64,000 bases of DNA from Schleiferilactobacillus harbinensis DSM 16991 (GCF_000425885.1 NZ_AUEH01000009.1:1-64000); one strand, 5' to 3'; shown: positions 52,631-61,346, counted from the first letter of the stretch. Program-made: numbers and translations. Notes: generated by a model not told the origin, from the sequence alone.

Positions 52631-53602
52631 CTATTTATTGACGATCTTGGCTGGATCCACGTTGAACAGCTTGGCAAATTGGTCATTGACTACCAGACTC
52701 ACGTCCTTGGGGGTTTCCACCGGCAGATCGGTGACTTTCTTGCCCTTGATGATCTTCACGGCCATCTGGGCGGTTTGGGCGCCCAGTTTGGTGTAGTCGA
52801 TCCCATTAGTGGCCACGCCGCCCAGTTTGACCATCGGGCCGGTGGCCGGGATGACGGGGACTTTCTTTTCTTCAGACACTTTGCCCACCGTGGCCATGGC
52901 GGCGGTCAGCACGTTGTCGGCCGGGATGTAGATGGCATCCACTTGGCTGGCCAAAGCGGTCGTGGTCTGTTGGACATCAGCCGTCGTAGCCACGGTCTTG
53001 GCAACGGACTGCAAGCCGAGTTTCTTGATGGCGGCCTTCGCTAATTTAATGGCGTAAACCGAATTGGGTTCGGCGGCGTTGTACAGCAAGCCGACCTTCT
53101 TCGCCTTGGGGAACAATTGGTGGAGCAATTTGATCTGCCCTGCCACGGGCACCATGTCGCTGGTGCCGGACACGTTGCCGCTGGGCTTTTGCATACTGGT
53201 GGTCAGTCCGGCGGACACCGGATCCGTGATGGCGGTGAACAGTTGCGGGGTATCCTTATCCGCTTGCAACAGAGCTTGGGCGGCCGGGGTGGCGATGGCC
53301 ACGTTCACGGTATTTTTGTCCTTAGCCAGCTTCTCGCTCATACTCTTCAGATTGGCTTGATCGTTTTGGGCGTTGACGTAATCGATCGTCAGATTCTTGC
53401 CCTGGGTGTAGCCTTCCTTTTTCAGTTCAGCGATGAACCCTTTCCGCGCTTGATCCAGGGCGCTCTGGTCCATCAGCTGCAGAATACCCACTTTCACCTT
53501 GGCATCCTTGCCGCTGGCACTGCTTTGTTTCGTACCGCACGCACTGACCAGCAAGGCCAGTGCGACCGTAAAGACGAGCCATAATCCAGTATGCTTTTTC
53601 AT
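52631..53602 (-). CDS. ABC substrate-binding lipoprotein (PF04392), copy 2
   Basis: A 323-residue lipoprotein with lipobox LVSACG (Cys22). Body: KVGILQLMDQSALDQARKGF, AKDKNTVNVAIATPAAQALL and GLLYNAAEPNSVYAIKLAKAA. The ABC_sub_bind family includes TrpX, so an aromatic amino acid is a plausible ligand. RBS GGGAGG precedes ATG 53602. Nearly identical to copy 3 in many segments, a recent tandem duplicate. Confidence 0.92.
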   Translation of the reverse strand: MKKHTGLWLVFTVALALLVSACGTKQSSASGKDAKVKVGILQLMDQSALDQARKGFIAELKKEGYTQGKNLTIDYVNAQNDQANLKSMSEKLAKDKNTVNVAIATPAAQALLQADKDTPQLFTAITDPVSAGLTTSMQKPSGNVSGTSDMVPVAGQIKLLHQLFPKAKKVGLLYNAAEPNSVYAIKLAKAAIKKLGLQSVAKTVATTADVQQTTTALASQVDAIYIPADNVLTAAMATVGKVSEEKKVPVIPATGPMVKLGGVATNGIDYTKLGAQTAQMAVKIIKGKKVTDLPVETPKDVSLVVNDQFAKLFNVDPAKIVNK

Positions 53603-53657
53603 GATAAAAATTCCTCCCGGCGGCCGTTTCACGTGAAACAGCCGCATCTTCTATTTA

Positions 53658-54635
53658 TTATTTTGCGTCGTTAACGACTTGGGCGGGGTCGATCTTGAAG
53701 ACCTTCGCCAATTTTTTATTCACGACCAGCGTGATATCTTTGGGTAATTGTACTGGGATCGCGCTAGCCTTTTTGCCCTTGATGATTTTGATCGCCATCT
53801 GGGCGGTTTGGGCACCAAGCTTTTCATAATCGATTCCGTTGGTGGCAATCCCGCCGGCGGGAACCATGGTGCTGGCGGCGGGGACGACCGGGACCTTCTT
53901 TTCGGCAGAAATCTTGCCCACCGTGGCCATGGCCGTGGCGACGACGTTATCCGCCGGTACGTAGATGGCATCGGCTTTGCCGGCCAGCGAGGTCATCGCC
54001 TGGGACACGTCATTGGTGCTGGCCACGGTCAGCGACGTACTCTTCAGCCCCAACTTGGCAATGGCCGCTTTGGCCATCTTCACCTGCACCAAGGAATTAG
54101 GTTCCGCGGCGTTATATAGCAGGCCGATGGTCTTGGCCTTGGGGAACAATTCGTGGAGCAGCTTGATCTGCCCGGATACCGGCACCAGATCACTGGTGCC
54201 GGTGACATTGCCGCCGGGATGCTGCAAGCTGGTCACCAGCTTGGCCTCCACGGGATCGGTGATGGCGGTGAACAGTTGCGGCGTATCTTTGTCGGCTTGC
54301 AGCAGCGCTTGGGCGGCCGGGGTCGCAATGGCCAGATTCACCGTGTTCTTATCCTTGGCCAATTCTTCACTCATACTCTTCAGGTTGGCTTGATCGTTCT
54401 GGGCGTTGACGTAATGGATCGAAATGTTTTTCCCATCCTTGTAGCCGGCCTTGGCGAGTTCCGCGATAAATCCTTTGCGGGCATCATCCAAAGCGGTTTG
54501 GTTCATTAATTGCAGGATGCCAATCTTAATTTTCTTACTGTCCTGACTGCTGCCTTGCGCCGGCGACCCGCAGGCCCCCAGAACCAGCAACAGGACCAAG
54601 CTCACTACCGTTAAAAGCCAATATCGTTTTTTCAT
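53658..54635 (-). CDS. ABC substrate-binding lipoprotein (PF04392), copy 1
   Basis: A 325-residue lipoprotein with lipobox VLGACG (Cys22), and the family segments KIGILQLMNQTALDDARKGF, LAIATPAAQALLQADKDTP and GLLYNAAEPNSLVQVKMAKA. More diverged than copies 2 and 3. It is the first gene behind the leader attenuator, with GGAGG eight bases before ATG 54635. The next copy follows after 55 bases. Confidence 0.92.
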   Translation of the reverse strand: MKKRYWLLTVVSLVLLLVLGACGSPAQGSSQDSKKIKIGILQLMNQTALDDARKGFIAELAKAGYKDGKNISIHYVNAQNDQANLKSMSEELAKDKNTVNLAIATPAAQALLQADKDTPQLFTAITDPVEAKLVTSLQHPGGNVTGTSDLVPVSGQIKLLHELFPKAKTIGLLYNAAEPNSLVQVKMAKAAIAKLGLKSTSLTVASTNDVSQAMTSLAGKADAIYVPADNVVATAMATVGKISAEKKVPVVPAASTMVPAGGIATNGIDYEKLGAQTAQMAIKIIKGKKASAIPVQLPKDITLVVNKKLAKVFKIDPAQVVNDAK

Positions 54636-54689
54636 GATGATTTCCTCCATAGTCTGTCTTCTGCTTCCCGGCCAGACATCCGCAGGCAT

Positions 54690-54738
54690 AAAAAATGCCG
54701 TTCCCATCGATTGAATACAGACAATCGACGGAAACGGC
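54690..54738 (-). terminator. Leader terminator of the three-lipoprotein ABC operon
   Basis: gccgtttccgtcgattg pairs with caatcgatgggaacggc (two mismatch positions), followed by ATTTTTT on the minus strand, 50 bases before the first gene. Confidence 0.9.
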
Positions 54739-54866
54739 TCAAAAAATGATTCTTTTTTCGCACCGGCCACATCGATTATCTCGATCTATGTGGCGAATGC
54801 ACGAAAATTCGTACGGCCATCATAGATACAAACGCTAGGTTTGCATCCATAATGGCTACAAACCAG
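54739..54866 (-). promoter_or_regulatory. Attenuator-like leader with competing hairpins
   Basis: Several minus-strand pairings exclude one another. GGCTA/TAGCC covers 54881-54854, over the end of the leader ORF. GGTTTG/CAAACC competes with it. GATGCAAAC/GTTTGTATC forms 54847-54825. ATCTATG(A)TGG (54827-54817) can pair with CCACATAGAT (54793-54784). That segment otherwise forms a hairpin at 54793-54767. AATCGATG (54777-54770) can pair with CGTCGATT in the terminator arm. The chain links leader-peptide translation to the terminator. No T-box or known riboswitch consensus is seen. Confidence 0.6.
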
Positions 54867-54926
54867 CTATCTAAAATAGCCGTAATAAAATCGGTTATTG
54901 AGTTGTGTAATGGCTGCGTCTCGCAT
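54867..54926 (-). CDS. Leader peptide, Phe/Tyr-rich (19 aa)
   Basis: An ORF reading MRDAAITQLNNRFYYGYFR, five of the last seven residues aromatic (Phe-Tyr-Tyr-Gly-Tyr-Phe). AGGAG lies ten bases before the ATG, and a promoter about 75 bases upstream. Its stop TAG lies inside a hairpin. Together with the downstream terminator this is the architecture of ribosome-mediated attenuation: stalling at Tyr or Phe codons could change the fold. The peptide itself probably has no function beyond being translated. Confidence 0.65.
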   Translation of the reverse strand: MRDAAITQLNNRFYYGYFR

Positions 54927-54977
54927 GCGTAACACACTCCTAAATGAGCAAATGCTCATGTATTTGTTATGTCCATT

Positions 54978-55007
54978 ACCTTACACTGCGGCCAAATAGG
55001 TTGTCAA
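54978..55007 (-). promoter_or_regulatory. Promoter of the leader and ABC operon
   Basis: TTGACA (55002-55007) with a weak -10 TAAGGT 18 bases later (54978-54983) on the minus strand. A small hairpin atgagc/gctcat (54945-54960) lies between it and the leader RBS. Confidence 0.5.
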
Positions 55008-55100
55008 CCCCTGGCCGTGAACTTTTTCACGCCAACGTCAGCGAATCCCCGTCAGGACCGGTATAATGGAGGTTAGAAAACTTTTTTGGGAGGATTCAAC

Positions 55101-56030
55101 ATGATTGAGCAGCACCCGTTACCCCATGGTCAGGAATGGATCGCCATGATGACCCCCACCACCGCAGATTATCAGGACTTAGAAAAGAAATACGGCCTGC
55201 CGCCGCGTTTTGTGCCGTACCTTAACGACATGCGGGAACGCGCCCGGTTGGAATACGACCAGGCCAGCGGCTACTGGCTGCTGGTGTTCCGCTTCGTGAA
55301 TAAAGAAGCCGCTCCCGGCGGTTTTTTGACCCTGCCCATCACCTTCGTCTTCAACGCCAGCCGGCTGATCAGTGTGATTCCCGACACTGATGGCACCACC
55401 GTCGTCAGGCAGCTGCAGGAAGTGATCCAGAGTGCCGCCGAAGCGGACACCTCGATCTTTATGCTGCTGTTCGACCTGCTCTTCGCCCTGAGTACCGATT
55501 ACTTCGACGTCCTCGACAACATCAACGACGAGCGGAGCAAGTTGGAAAACTGGCACAAACGGCCGACCAACGAACAAGTCGCTGCCCTCACCCGGTTAGC
55601 CCAGCAGACGGTCTATTTGACGACCGCAGAAAACAACAATTTGATTGCCATCCGCCGGTTCATGATGGCGACAAATTCCGTGGCCGATCCGTTGGCCCTG
55701 AACGCGGAAGAAAAGGAACGGCTCGACGACGTGCTGATCGAAATTCAGCAGGGCCAGCAGATGGCCCAGATCGCCGCGGACATCATCGACCGGGTCACCG
55801 ACGGCTTCAGCAATGTCCTAAACAACAATCTGAACGGCACCATGCGCTTCCTCACGGTGTGGAGTATTGTCCTGATGATTCCGCCGGTGATCACCGGGTT
55901 CTATGGGATGAACGTTGCCCTGCCCTTCGCCAACCGGCATGATGCCTGGCTTTGGACGATTATTTGGTCACTGGTGGCGATCATTGTATTGGGGATTTGG
56001 TATATTTTGTACGATAAACGGCGCCGGTAG
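55101..56030 (+). CDS. corA: CorA-family divalent metal transporter
   Basis: A 309-residue Mg2+/Co2+ channel. A long cytoplasmic alpha/beta domain and helical funnel (to ~residue 245) precede two C-terminal membrane helices. The first ends in the signature FYGMN (GMN selectivity filter) and the second ends in the basic tail YDKRRR. ATG 55101 has GGGAGG seven bases upstream. A TATAAT (55062-55067) precedes it. Monocistronic. Confidence 0.95.
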   Translation: MIEQHPLPHGQEWIAMMTPTTADYQDLEKKYGLPPRFVPYLNDMRERARLEYDQASGYWLLVFRFVNKEAAPGGFLTLPITFVFNASRLISVIPDTDGTTVVRQLQEVIQSAAEADTSIFMLLFDLLFALSTDYFDVLDNINDERSKLENWHKRPTNEQVAALTRLAQQTVYLTTAENNNLIAIRRFMMATNSVADPLALNAEEKERLDDVLIEIQQGQQMAQIAADIIDRVTDGFSNVLNNNLNGTMRFLTVWSIVLMIPPVITGFYGMNVALPFANRHDAWLWTIIWSLVAIIVLGIWYILYDKRRR

Positions 56031-56038
56031 ACAGAAAG

Positions 56039-56141
56039 AAAGAGACTGGGGATAAAACTCCGTCCTAGTATGCCGTGCCAAAGCTTCGCAAGCTGCGGCA
56101 CTAGATACGCTAGGAAATCAGAGTTTTGTCCCCAGTCTCTT
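56039..56141. repeat. Long inverted-repeat element after corA
   Basis: Outer arms aagagactggggataaaactc and gagttttgtccccagtctctt (56121-56141) pair over 21 bases with one G-U. Inner arms cctag/ctagg and gtgcc-aagctt/aagct-ggcac add two more stems. The agagactgggg-taaaactc type is a recurrent intergenic motif in Firmicute genomes. It probably also terminates corA and the convergent operon. Confidence 0.6.
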
Positions 56142-56146
56142 CCTGC

Positions 56147-57052
56147 TTACTCCCACGTCCTCGTCTCTTCCTGGTATTGTGCCACCGCCCACTGGCTGTG
56201 CACATAAGCAGCCCGCTGGGCGCTGATGTGTTTGCTGTCGGACTTAGCCTGATCCAGCAAGTCCTGGGCCATTTTGATCTGCTGGCGCAGGACATTGGCG
56301 CCGGGGGCCGCGGGATCGGCGGCCTGGTGGGTCAGAGCGGCGAGCTGGGCCTGCAAGCTGGTTACTTGGGCTTTGAATGTGCGCTGGACCTTTTCCAGCC
56401 GGCACAAGTCGGTTTTCAACGGCGCTGTGGCGGCGTCAATGCGGACAAACTCGGTGTAGGGCATGTCGCCTTTGAGCTGGTTGCATTCCGCACAGGCCAG
56501 GGTCAGATTAGCGATGGTGTTGTCGGCGCTGATACTGACGGGATTCATGTGATCCACACTATTGCCGTAACGGCCGCAGTATTGGCAAACATGGTGATAG
56601 GTCTCCCGAATGTACTGGCGGGTGGTGAGGTCCAGCGTGTTTTGATCAAACAGCTGCTGCACCGGATAACCCCAGGCGGCCAGCACGGTGGGCAGATCGC
56701 CGCTGGGCCAGGCGGCCGGCGGCGTTTGCAGCATCGTCCAAAGCTGGTCCGCAAAAGCGGCCGCGGGCAGCGCCTGCCGTACAGCAGGCGGGGCAGCCGC
56801 GTAACTGTCCGCCAGGCCCTCAGCTTGCCGCCGAGCCGCCTTGGTGAAGGCCAGCGGGGTCCCCGTTGTCTGGTCGCCGCCGCCGTAGGTCAGACCCGTG
56901 CCTTGGGCAAACAGCTGGCTGGCGGGATTGGCAAAATCCGGGCCACTAATTTGATGGGTGCGGCACAATGCACAAATGCTGTCGGCCAAACCATCGTGAA
57001 TAAAGGCCGCCGCGGGCCAGCGCAGGGTACAAGAGGCACAGGCCCATTTCAT
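56147..57052 (-). CDS. HNH endonuclease family protein with zinc-ribbon-like start
   Basis: A 301-residue protein. An N-terminal C5xxC8/C27xxC30 set suggests a zinc ribbon. The HNH nuclease lies near residues 155-200: CQYCGRYGNSVDHMNPVSIS then NLTLACAECNQLKGD, with two CxxC pairs and the DH catalytic motif. A C-terminal coiled coil (VQRTFKAQVTSLQAQLAALT) follows. It overlaps the end of sbcC by four bases, so it is the third gene of an sbcD-sbcC operon. A DNA-repair or defence role is inferred from this coupling; the family is not precisely known to me. Confidence 0.82.
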   Translation of the reverse strand: MKWACASCTLRWPAAAFIHDGLADSICALCRTHQISGPDFANPASQLFAQGTGLTYGGGDQTTGTPLAFTKAARRQAEGLADSYAAAPPAVRQALPAAAFADQLWTMLQTPPAAWPSGDLPTVLAAWGYPVQQLFDQNTLDLTTRQYIRETYHHVCQYCGRYGNSVDHMNPVSISADNTIANLTLACAECNQLKGDMPYTEFVRIDAATAPLKTDLCRLEKVQRTFKAQVTSLQAQLAALTHQAADPAAPGANVLRQQIKMAQDLLDQAKSDSKHISAQRAAYVHSQWAVAQYQEETRTWE

Positions 57053-60000
57053 AAGGCCTTCGCCTCGATCTCACTGCTGCTGGGATAGTGCAGCCGACTG
57101 CGGCCATCGCCCTCGGTCTCGACCCAGAGCTGGTCTGGAATCTGCTGGCGCAGTTCGCGGACATGGGAAATAATACCGATCAGCCGCTGCTGGCCTTCAA
57201 TGGACTGCAGTGCATCGATTGCTCCGGCCAGGGCATCCTCATCCAGCGAACCGAATCCTTCATCGACAAACAGCGCGTTGATCTGAATCCCGCCGCTTTC
57301 GTTTTGCACCACTTCGCCCAGAGCCAACGCCAGACTCAGGGCGGTTAAGAAACTCTCGCCGCCGGACAGGGTGTGCACACTGCGCGTGGCGCCGACATTA
57401 TCGTCGTAGACGTCCAGCTCTAAGCCCGTATTTGTGGCGTACGCTCCGTTCTCGCGGTGCAGCTGCAGTTCATAGCGGCCATTGGTCAGACGGGCCAGCC
57501 GGCTGTTGGCCACCCGCAGGACTTCCTGCAGATAAGCTCGCAGTACATACCGTTCCAGACTAAGCTTGATGGCCCCCTTGCCGTTGACGGTTTCGCTGAG
57601 CTGGGCCCATTCCCGCGCAATGGCCGCTTGATCGGCCTGGTCTTTGACCAGCTTGGTCATTTGTTTTTGGGCGGCCTGGGTTTGGGCCAGCGCCGTCTGG
57701 GCTTCATACACCGCGTGATTAGCGGCATCGGTCTGGGTCTGGGCGGCCGCTGCTGCGGTTTGCAGCGCGGCGACATCGGATCGCGGCCGCTCGGCAATGG
57801 CGGCCGTCACTTGGGCCAATTGAGCCGCGACGGTCGTCACGCTGGTCTGGTACGCTGTGTATTTTTGCCGCAGCGCGGCCAGTTGCGGCAATTCAGCAAA
57901 CAAGGCCGGCAACTCGGCAGCGGTCACCGCTGGGGTATGGGCTGCCAAAGCCGCCGTTAACTGCTTCTGATAAGCCGCGACCCGCTGGGCCCAATCAGTC
58001 TGGTCCTGCTGGCCAGTGGTGATTCGAGTGGTCAAGGTCGTGACCTGGGTGTGCTGGGTTTCTTTCGTTTGCTGGGCGGTCTTGAGGGCCTGGTCATGGG
58101 CCGCCGCTTGGGTCTGCAGCGTCGTAATGGCCTGTTGCAAAGCCGCCGCCGTCGGATAATCCGCGGGCAATTGGCTCTGGGCATCCGTCAACGCGGTCTG
58201 GGCCTGGGCCATCACTTTATCGGCGGTGTTCGCCGCCGTCTGGGCCGTCGTCAATTCAGTTTGGCCCGCGACGAGTGCCCGCTGGCGTTGGTCAACCTGC
58301 TGACTGGCTGCTGTCGCGGCGCGGAGCGCCTGCTGGGTCTTCTTTTGGGCCGCGGTCAGATCCGTCCGCGCCGCTGCCAAGCGCTGCTGTTCGGCGGTCA
58401 AAGTGTCCGCCCATGCAACGGGCGTTTCTACCGCTGGCTGATAAATCCGCCAGACCGCCGCCAATTGGTCAGCAAGTTCGGCCGTCTGGGCGGTCAATTG
58501 CCGTTGCTGACTGGTCAGCTCGGCTGCTTGGGCGCTGGCCCGCTGCCACGCCTTCTCCGCCTGGTCCAGCGCTGCATCACTGACCAGCGTGGTCACCGTG
58601 CTCGCTGCCGGATGGGGGTGTTCCGTACTGCCGCATACCGGGCATGGTGTCCCCGGTATCAGGTCTTGGCTCAGCCGCGCAATTTGTCCTGCGGACCAGT
58701 CGCTCTTGGTTTGCCGGTAAGCCGCTTCTGCCTGTTCGGATCGCTGCGCCGCGGCTTGCACTTGGTCGGCCAAAGCGGCTGCTTGACCAGCGGCCTGCTG
58801 CCAAGTCTGCCAGTGCTGGCGCACCGTCTGCAGATGTTCCTCGGCCAAGGCCAAATCGTGTTTTTGACCATCCAGCTGATTCTGCTGGGTCAATAACGCC
58901 GGCTGCTGCGCGGCGGTGGTCTGGGCCTGCTGCAATGCCATTTGCTGTTCCTGCAAGGCTTTGTTCTGCGCCGTGACCGCGGCCTGGGCGGCGGCAAACA
59001 CCTTCTCTGCCTTAGCGGCGGCTTTGCGTGCATTTGCCACTTTTTCAAATTGGGGCAGCAAATCAGTGAGCTTCGCCGCCTGCTGTTTAGCCTGATCAAT
59101 GGCTGGCTGCTGCGCTGTCAGCGCGGCGAGCTGCTCATCGGCTTGCTGTAACGCGGCCTGGGCCTGGACCAGCTGCGCCTGGGCCTTTTTTTCTGCTGCC
59201 GCCGCCTGCCGCTGGTGGTCCTGACCATCAGTGATCTGCTGGGCTGCCGGCCGGACGGTTTGACTGAATTCCAGTTGGGCAATATGGCCCGCCAAATCCG
59301 TCATGGCCGGCTGCTGACTGGTCAGCTGGGCTTGCTGCCCCTGCAAGACCGCAGCATTCTGATACTGCGTCGTCAAATCTTGGCCGGCGTGCAATGCCGC
59401 TTGGGCCGCGGCCAGCGTCTGTTGCGCAGCCTGTTGCGCGGTCTTGGCCGTTTGCTCGGCGCTTTGCTGAGTATCCGCGAGATCAGCTAAGAATTGCGTC
59501 CATTGGGTCTGATAATTCAATGGGCTGGTCAAGTATGGTGTCACGTCATCTACCATGGTGTCTGGCCAAGGCAATTGGCCCAACACGCCGCTGAGCTGCT
59601 CGTCCACGTGACTGGCAGCACTTTGCGCGCTCTGGGCATGCTGGCGAATGATCTCCCCCCAGCGCTGATACTTGCCGGTCCCGAACAGCTGACGCAGAAC
59701 ACTTTCCTTTTCATTACTATCCGCATTGAGAAATTTGCGGAACTCGCCCTGGGGCAATAATACAATTTGAGTGAATTGCTCCGCGGTTAAACCCAGTAAA
59801 TCCTGAAGGTGGGTATCCACGTCCCGGGTCTTAATGAATTCATTCTTTTGTTCATCACCATGGTAGATAGCCAGCTTAGCAGTGGCGTTATAGGTCTTAT
59901 ACCCTTCGCCCCGCTTCTTCTTTAGCGTCTGTTTCGGTTCCCGGCTGACCACATAACGCAAATCATTCTGAGTAAACGTGAACACCACCCGAGACGGTTC

Positions 60001-60225
60001 CGTTTCATCCGCAAAATTACTGCGCAGAGCCGCCCCTTCCCGTTCACCACTGTCCACGGCAGTATCGCCGTATAAGGCAAAACGCATCGCGTCAAACAGG
60101 GTCGATTTCCCACTGCCAGTTTTGCCGCTGATCAAAAACAGGGGCACCTCCGCGAAGCGCTGGAAATCCAACGTTTCATCCACATACGGACCAAAATTAT
60201 GCACGTGCAAGGTTAACGGAATCAT
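57049..60225 (-). CDS. sbcC: Nuclease SbcCD subunit C
   Basis: A 1058-residue Rad50-like ATPase partnering SbcD to cleave hairpins and DNA ends. The N-terminal Walker A is GKTGSGKST; two very long Gln/Ala-rich coiled coils flank the zinc hook CPVC (PGTPCPVCGSTEHPHP) near the middle. The C-terminal signature LSGGESFLTALSLALAL and Walker B NALFVDEGFGSLD are intact. ATG 60225 was preferred over an upstream reading; it overlaps sbcD by four bases. Coiled-coil length is normal for the family. Confidence 0.95.
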   Translation of the reverse strand: MIPLTLHVHNFGPYVDETLDFQRFAEVPLFLISGKTGSGKSTLFDAMRFALYGDTAVDSGEREGAALRSNFADETEPSRVVFTFTQNDLRYVVSREPKQTLKKKRGEGYKTYNATAKLAIYHGDEQKNEFIKTRDVDTHLQDLLGLTAEQFTQIVLLPQGEFRKFLNADSNEKESVLRQLFGTGKYQRWGEIIRQHAQSAQSAASHVDEQLSGVLGQLPWPDTMVDDVTPYLTSPLNYQTQWTQFLADLADTQQSAEQTAKTAQQAAQQTLAAAQAALHAGQDLTTQYQNAAVLQGQQAQLTSQQPAMTDLAGHIAQLEFSQTVRPAAQQITDGQDHQRQAAAAEKKAQAQLVQAQAALQQADEQLAALTAQQPAIDQAKQQAAKLTDLLPQFEKVANARKAAAKAEKVFAAAQAAVTAQNKALQEQQMALQQAQTTAAQQPALLTQQNQLDGQKHDLALAEEHLQTVRQHWQTWQQAAGQAAALADQVQAAAQRSEQAEAAYRQTKSDWSAGQIARLSQDLIPGTPCPVCGSTEHPHPAASTVTTLVSDAALDQAEKAWQRASAQAAELTSQQRQLTAQTAELADQLAAVWRIYQPAVETPVAWADTLTAEQQRLAAARTDLTAAQKKTQQALRAATAASQQVDQRQRALVAGQTELTTAQTAANTADKVMAQAQTALTDAQSQLPADYPTAAALQQAITTLQTQAAAHDQALKTAQQTKETQHTQVTTLTTRITTGQQDQTDWAQRVAAYQKQLTAALAAHTPAVTAAELPALFAELPQLAALRQKYTAYQTSVTTVAAQLAQVTAAIAERPRSDVAALQTAAAAAQTQTDAANHAVYEAQTALAQTQAAQKQMTKLVKDQADQAAIAREWAQLSETVNGKGAIKLSLERYVLRAYLQEVLRVANSRLARLTNGRYELQLHRENGAYATNTGLELDVYDDNVGATRSVHTLSGGESFLTALSLALALGEVVQNESGGIQINALFVDEGFGSLDEDALAGAIDALQSIEGQQRLIGIISHVRELRQQIPDQLWVETEGDGRSRLHYPSSSEIEAKAL

Positions 60226-61346
60226 TTCTCTGCCCCCATTTCTGCCCACGTTTCAGCCAGCCATTGTTTCTGCCGCTCAGTCGGCGCGCTCTCCTGCATT
60301 TCCGTATAGAAGTCCGCCGCCAACGTCAGCGGATCCAAGTGCCGGCGCACTGTCAGGGCCGGTGTATCCGCCGCCCGGTCCCGGCCATGGGCCCGTTGGA
60401 TTTCCAAAATATGCGGGTACTGGCTGCGCAGGATCTGCATCACATTGGGGATCACTTCCGTATCCGTCAGCGTGATTGCTAAATAGTCCTGCTGCTGATC
60501 CGGCGGCAGATAATCCGGCTTGGTCAAGTCCGCAAAGCTGGCCGTGATCGCCTGCAGATCGTGGGGCGGCGTCAGCGGCCGCCAATCAATGCTCCCCGCC
60601 GTGGTATCAACGATCCACACGCCCTTTGTATCTTTCGCCTCTGAAGCCGAAAACTTCAACGGCGACCCGCTGTAGCGCACCTTGTCTTCATGCAGCGCCT
60701 GATGGCTGTGCAAATGGCCCAACGCCACATAATCGAAGGGCGCCAGCAGATCCACCGGCACAGCGTCCAAACCGCCTACCCGGCTGGTGGTCTCTGAATC
60801 CGTCTGGCTGGAACCGGCCGCGAAGAAATGGGCGACCAAAACATGCTTCTTATCAGGAACAAATTTAGCCTGCATGGCCTGGACAATGGCCGTCATTGCC
60901 AACGGCACCGTCGTTAACTGCTCATCCCCGAAATATTGCCGGGCCGCAAAGGGCTGCCAAAACGGCAGCAGGAAAAATTGGGTGTCTCCCAATACGATTG
61001 GTTCGTCAATGGCTTGGGCCAGCGTCGTATGCAAATAATATTGAGTTGCTTTGAACCATGGGCTGCCCGTCCCCAGACGCACCGGACTATCATGGTTGCC
61101 GCTGATCACCAGCAGCGGCAACCCGTCCGTTAAGTTCAGCGTCTGGATCATCTCGTTCACCGCGTGCACCGATTCCTCATTCGCCAAAGCCCGGTCGTAT
61201 ACATCGCCGGCAATCACCACCGCATCCACCTGCTCCTCTTGGGCGATCTGCCGAATCTCGGTGAACACCGCCTGCTGGTCCGCCAAGAGGTCAAAACTAT
61301 TCAATCGCTTGCCAATATGCCAATCCGCCGTATGCATGAAGCGCAT
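60222..61346 (-). CDS. sbcD: Nuclease SbcCD subunit D
   Basis: A 374-residue Mre11-like nuclease. The metallophosphoesterase motifs are present: MHTADWHIGKR, VIAGDVYDRA, ISGNHDSPVRLG, and LVAHFFAAG with ALGHLHSHQ. The C-terminal capping domain follows. ATG 61346 lies after AAGGATGGTGAGG; an upstream reading would add seven residues. First gene of the sbcD-sbcC-HNH operon. Confidence 0.95.
   Translation of the reverse strand: MRFMHTADWHIGKRLNSFDLLADQQAVFTEIRQIAQEEQVDAVVIAGDVYDRALANEESVHAVNEMIQTLNLTDGLPLLVISGNHDSPVRLGTGSPWFKATQYYLHTTLAQAIDEPIVLGDTQFFLLPFWQPFAARQYFGDEQLTTVPLAMTAIVQAMQAKFVPDKKHVLVAHFFAAGSSQTDSETTSRVGGLDAVPVDLLAPFDYVALGHLHSHQALHEDKVRYSGSPLKFSASEAKDTKGVWIVDTTAGSIDWRPLTPPHDLQAITASFADLTKPDYLPPDQQQDYLAITLTDTEVIPNVMQILRSQYPHILEIQRAHGRDRAADTPALTVRRHLDPLTLAADFYTEMQESAPTERQKQWLAETWAEMGAEK

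Noticed and set aside
54739-54866. T-box riboswitch before the three-lipoprotein operon
   Set aside because: The invariant T-box sequence AGGGTGGNACCGCG and the stem I AG bulge are not found. The leader ORF and relay of pairings fit attenuation better.
56126-58896. Long open frames opposite the HNH and sbcC genes (56126-57088, 57457-57960, 58051-58896)
   Set aside because: They mirror repetitive Gln/Ala coiled-coil codons on the other strand and show Gly/Arg/Leu-rich nonsense composition without domains or RBS.
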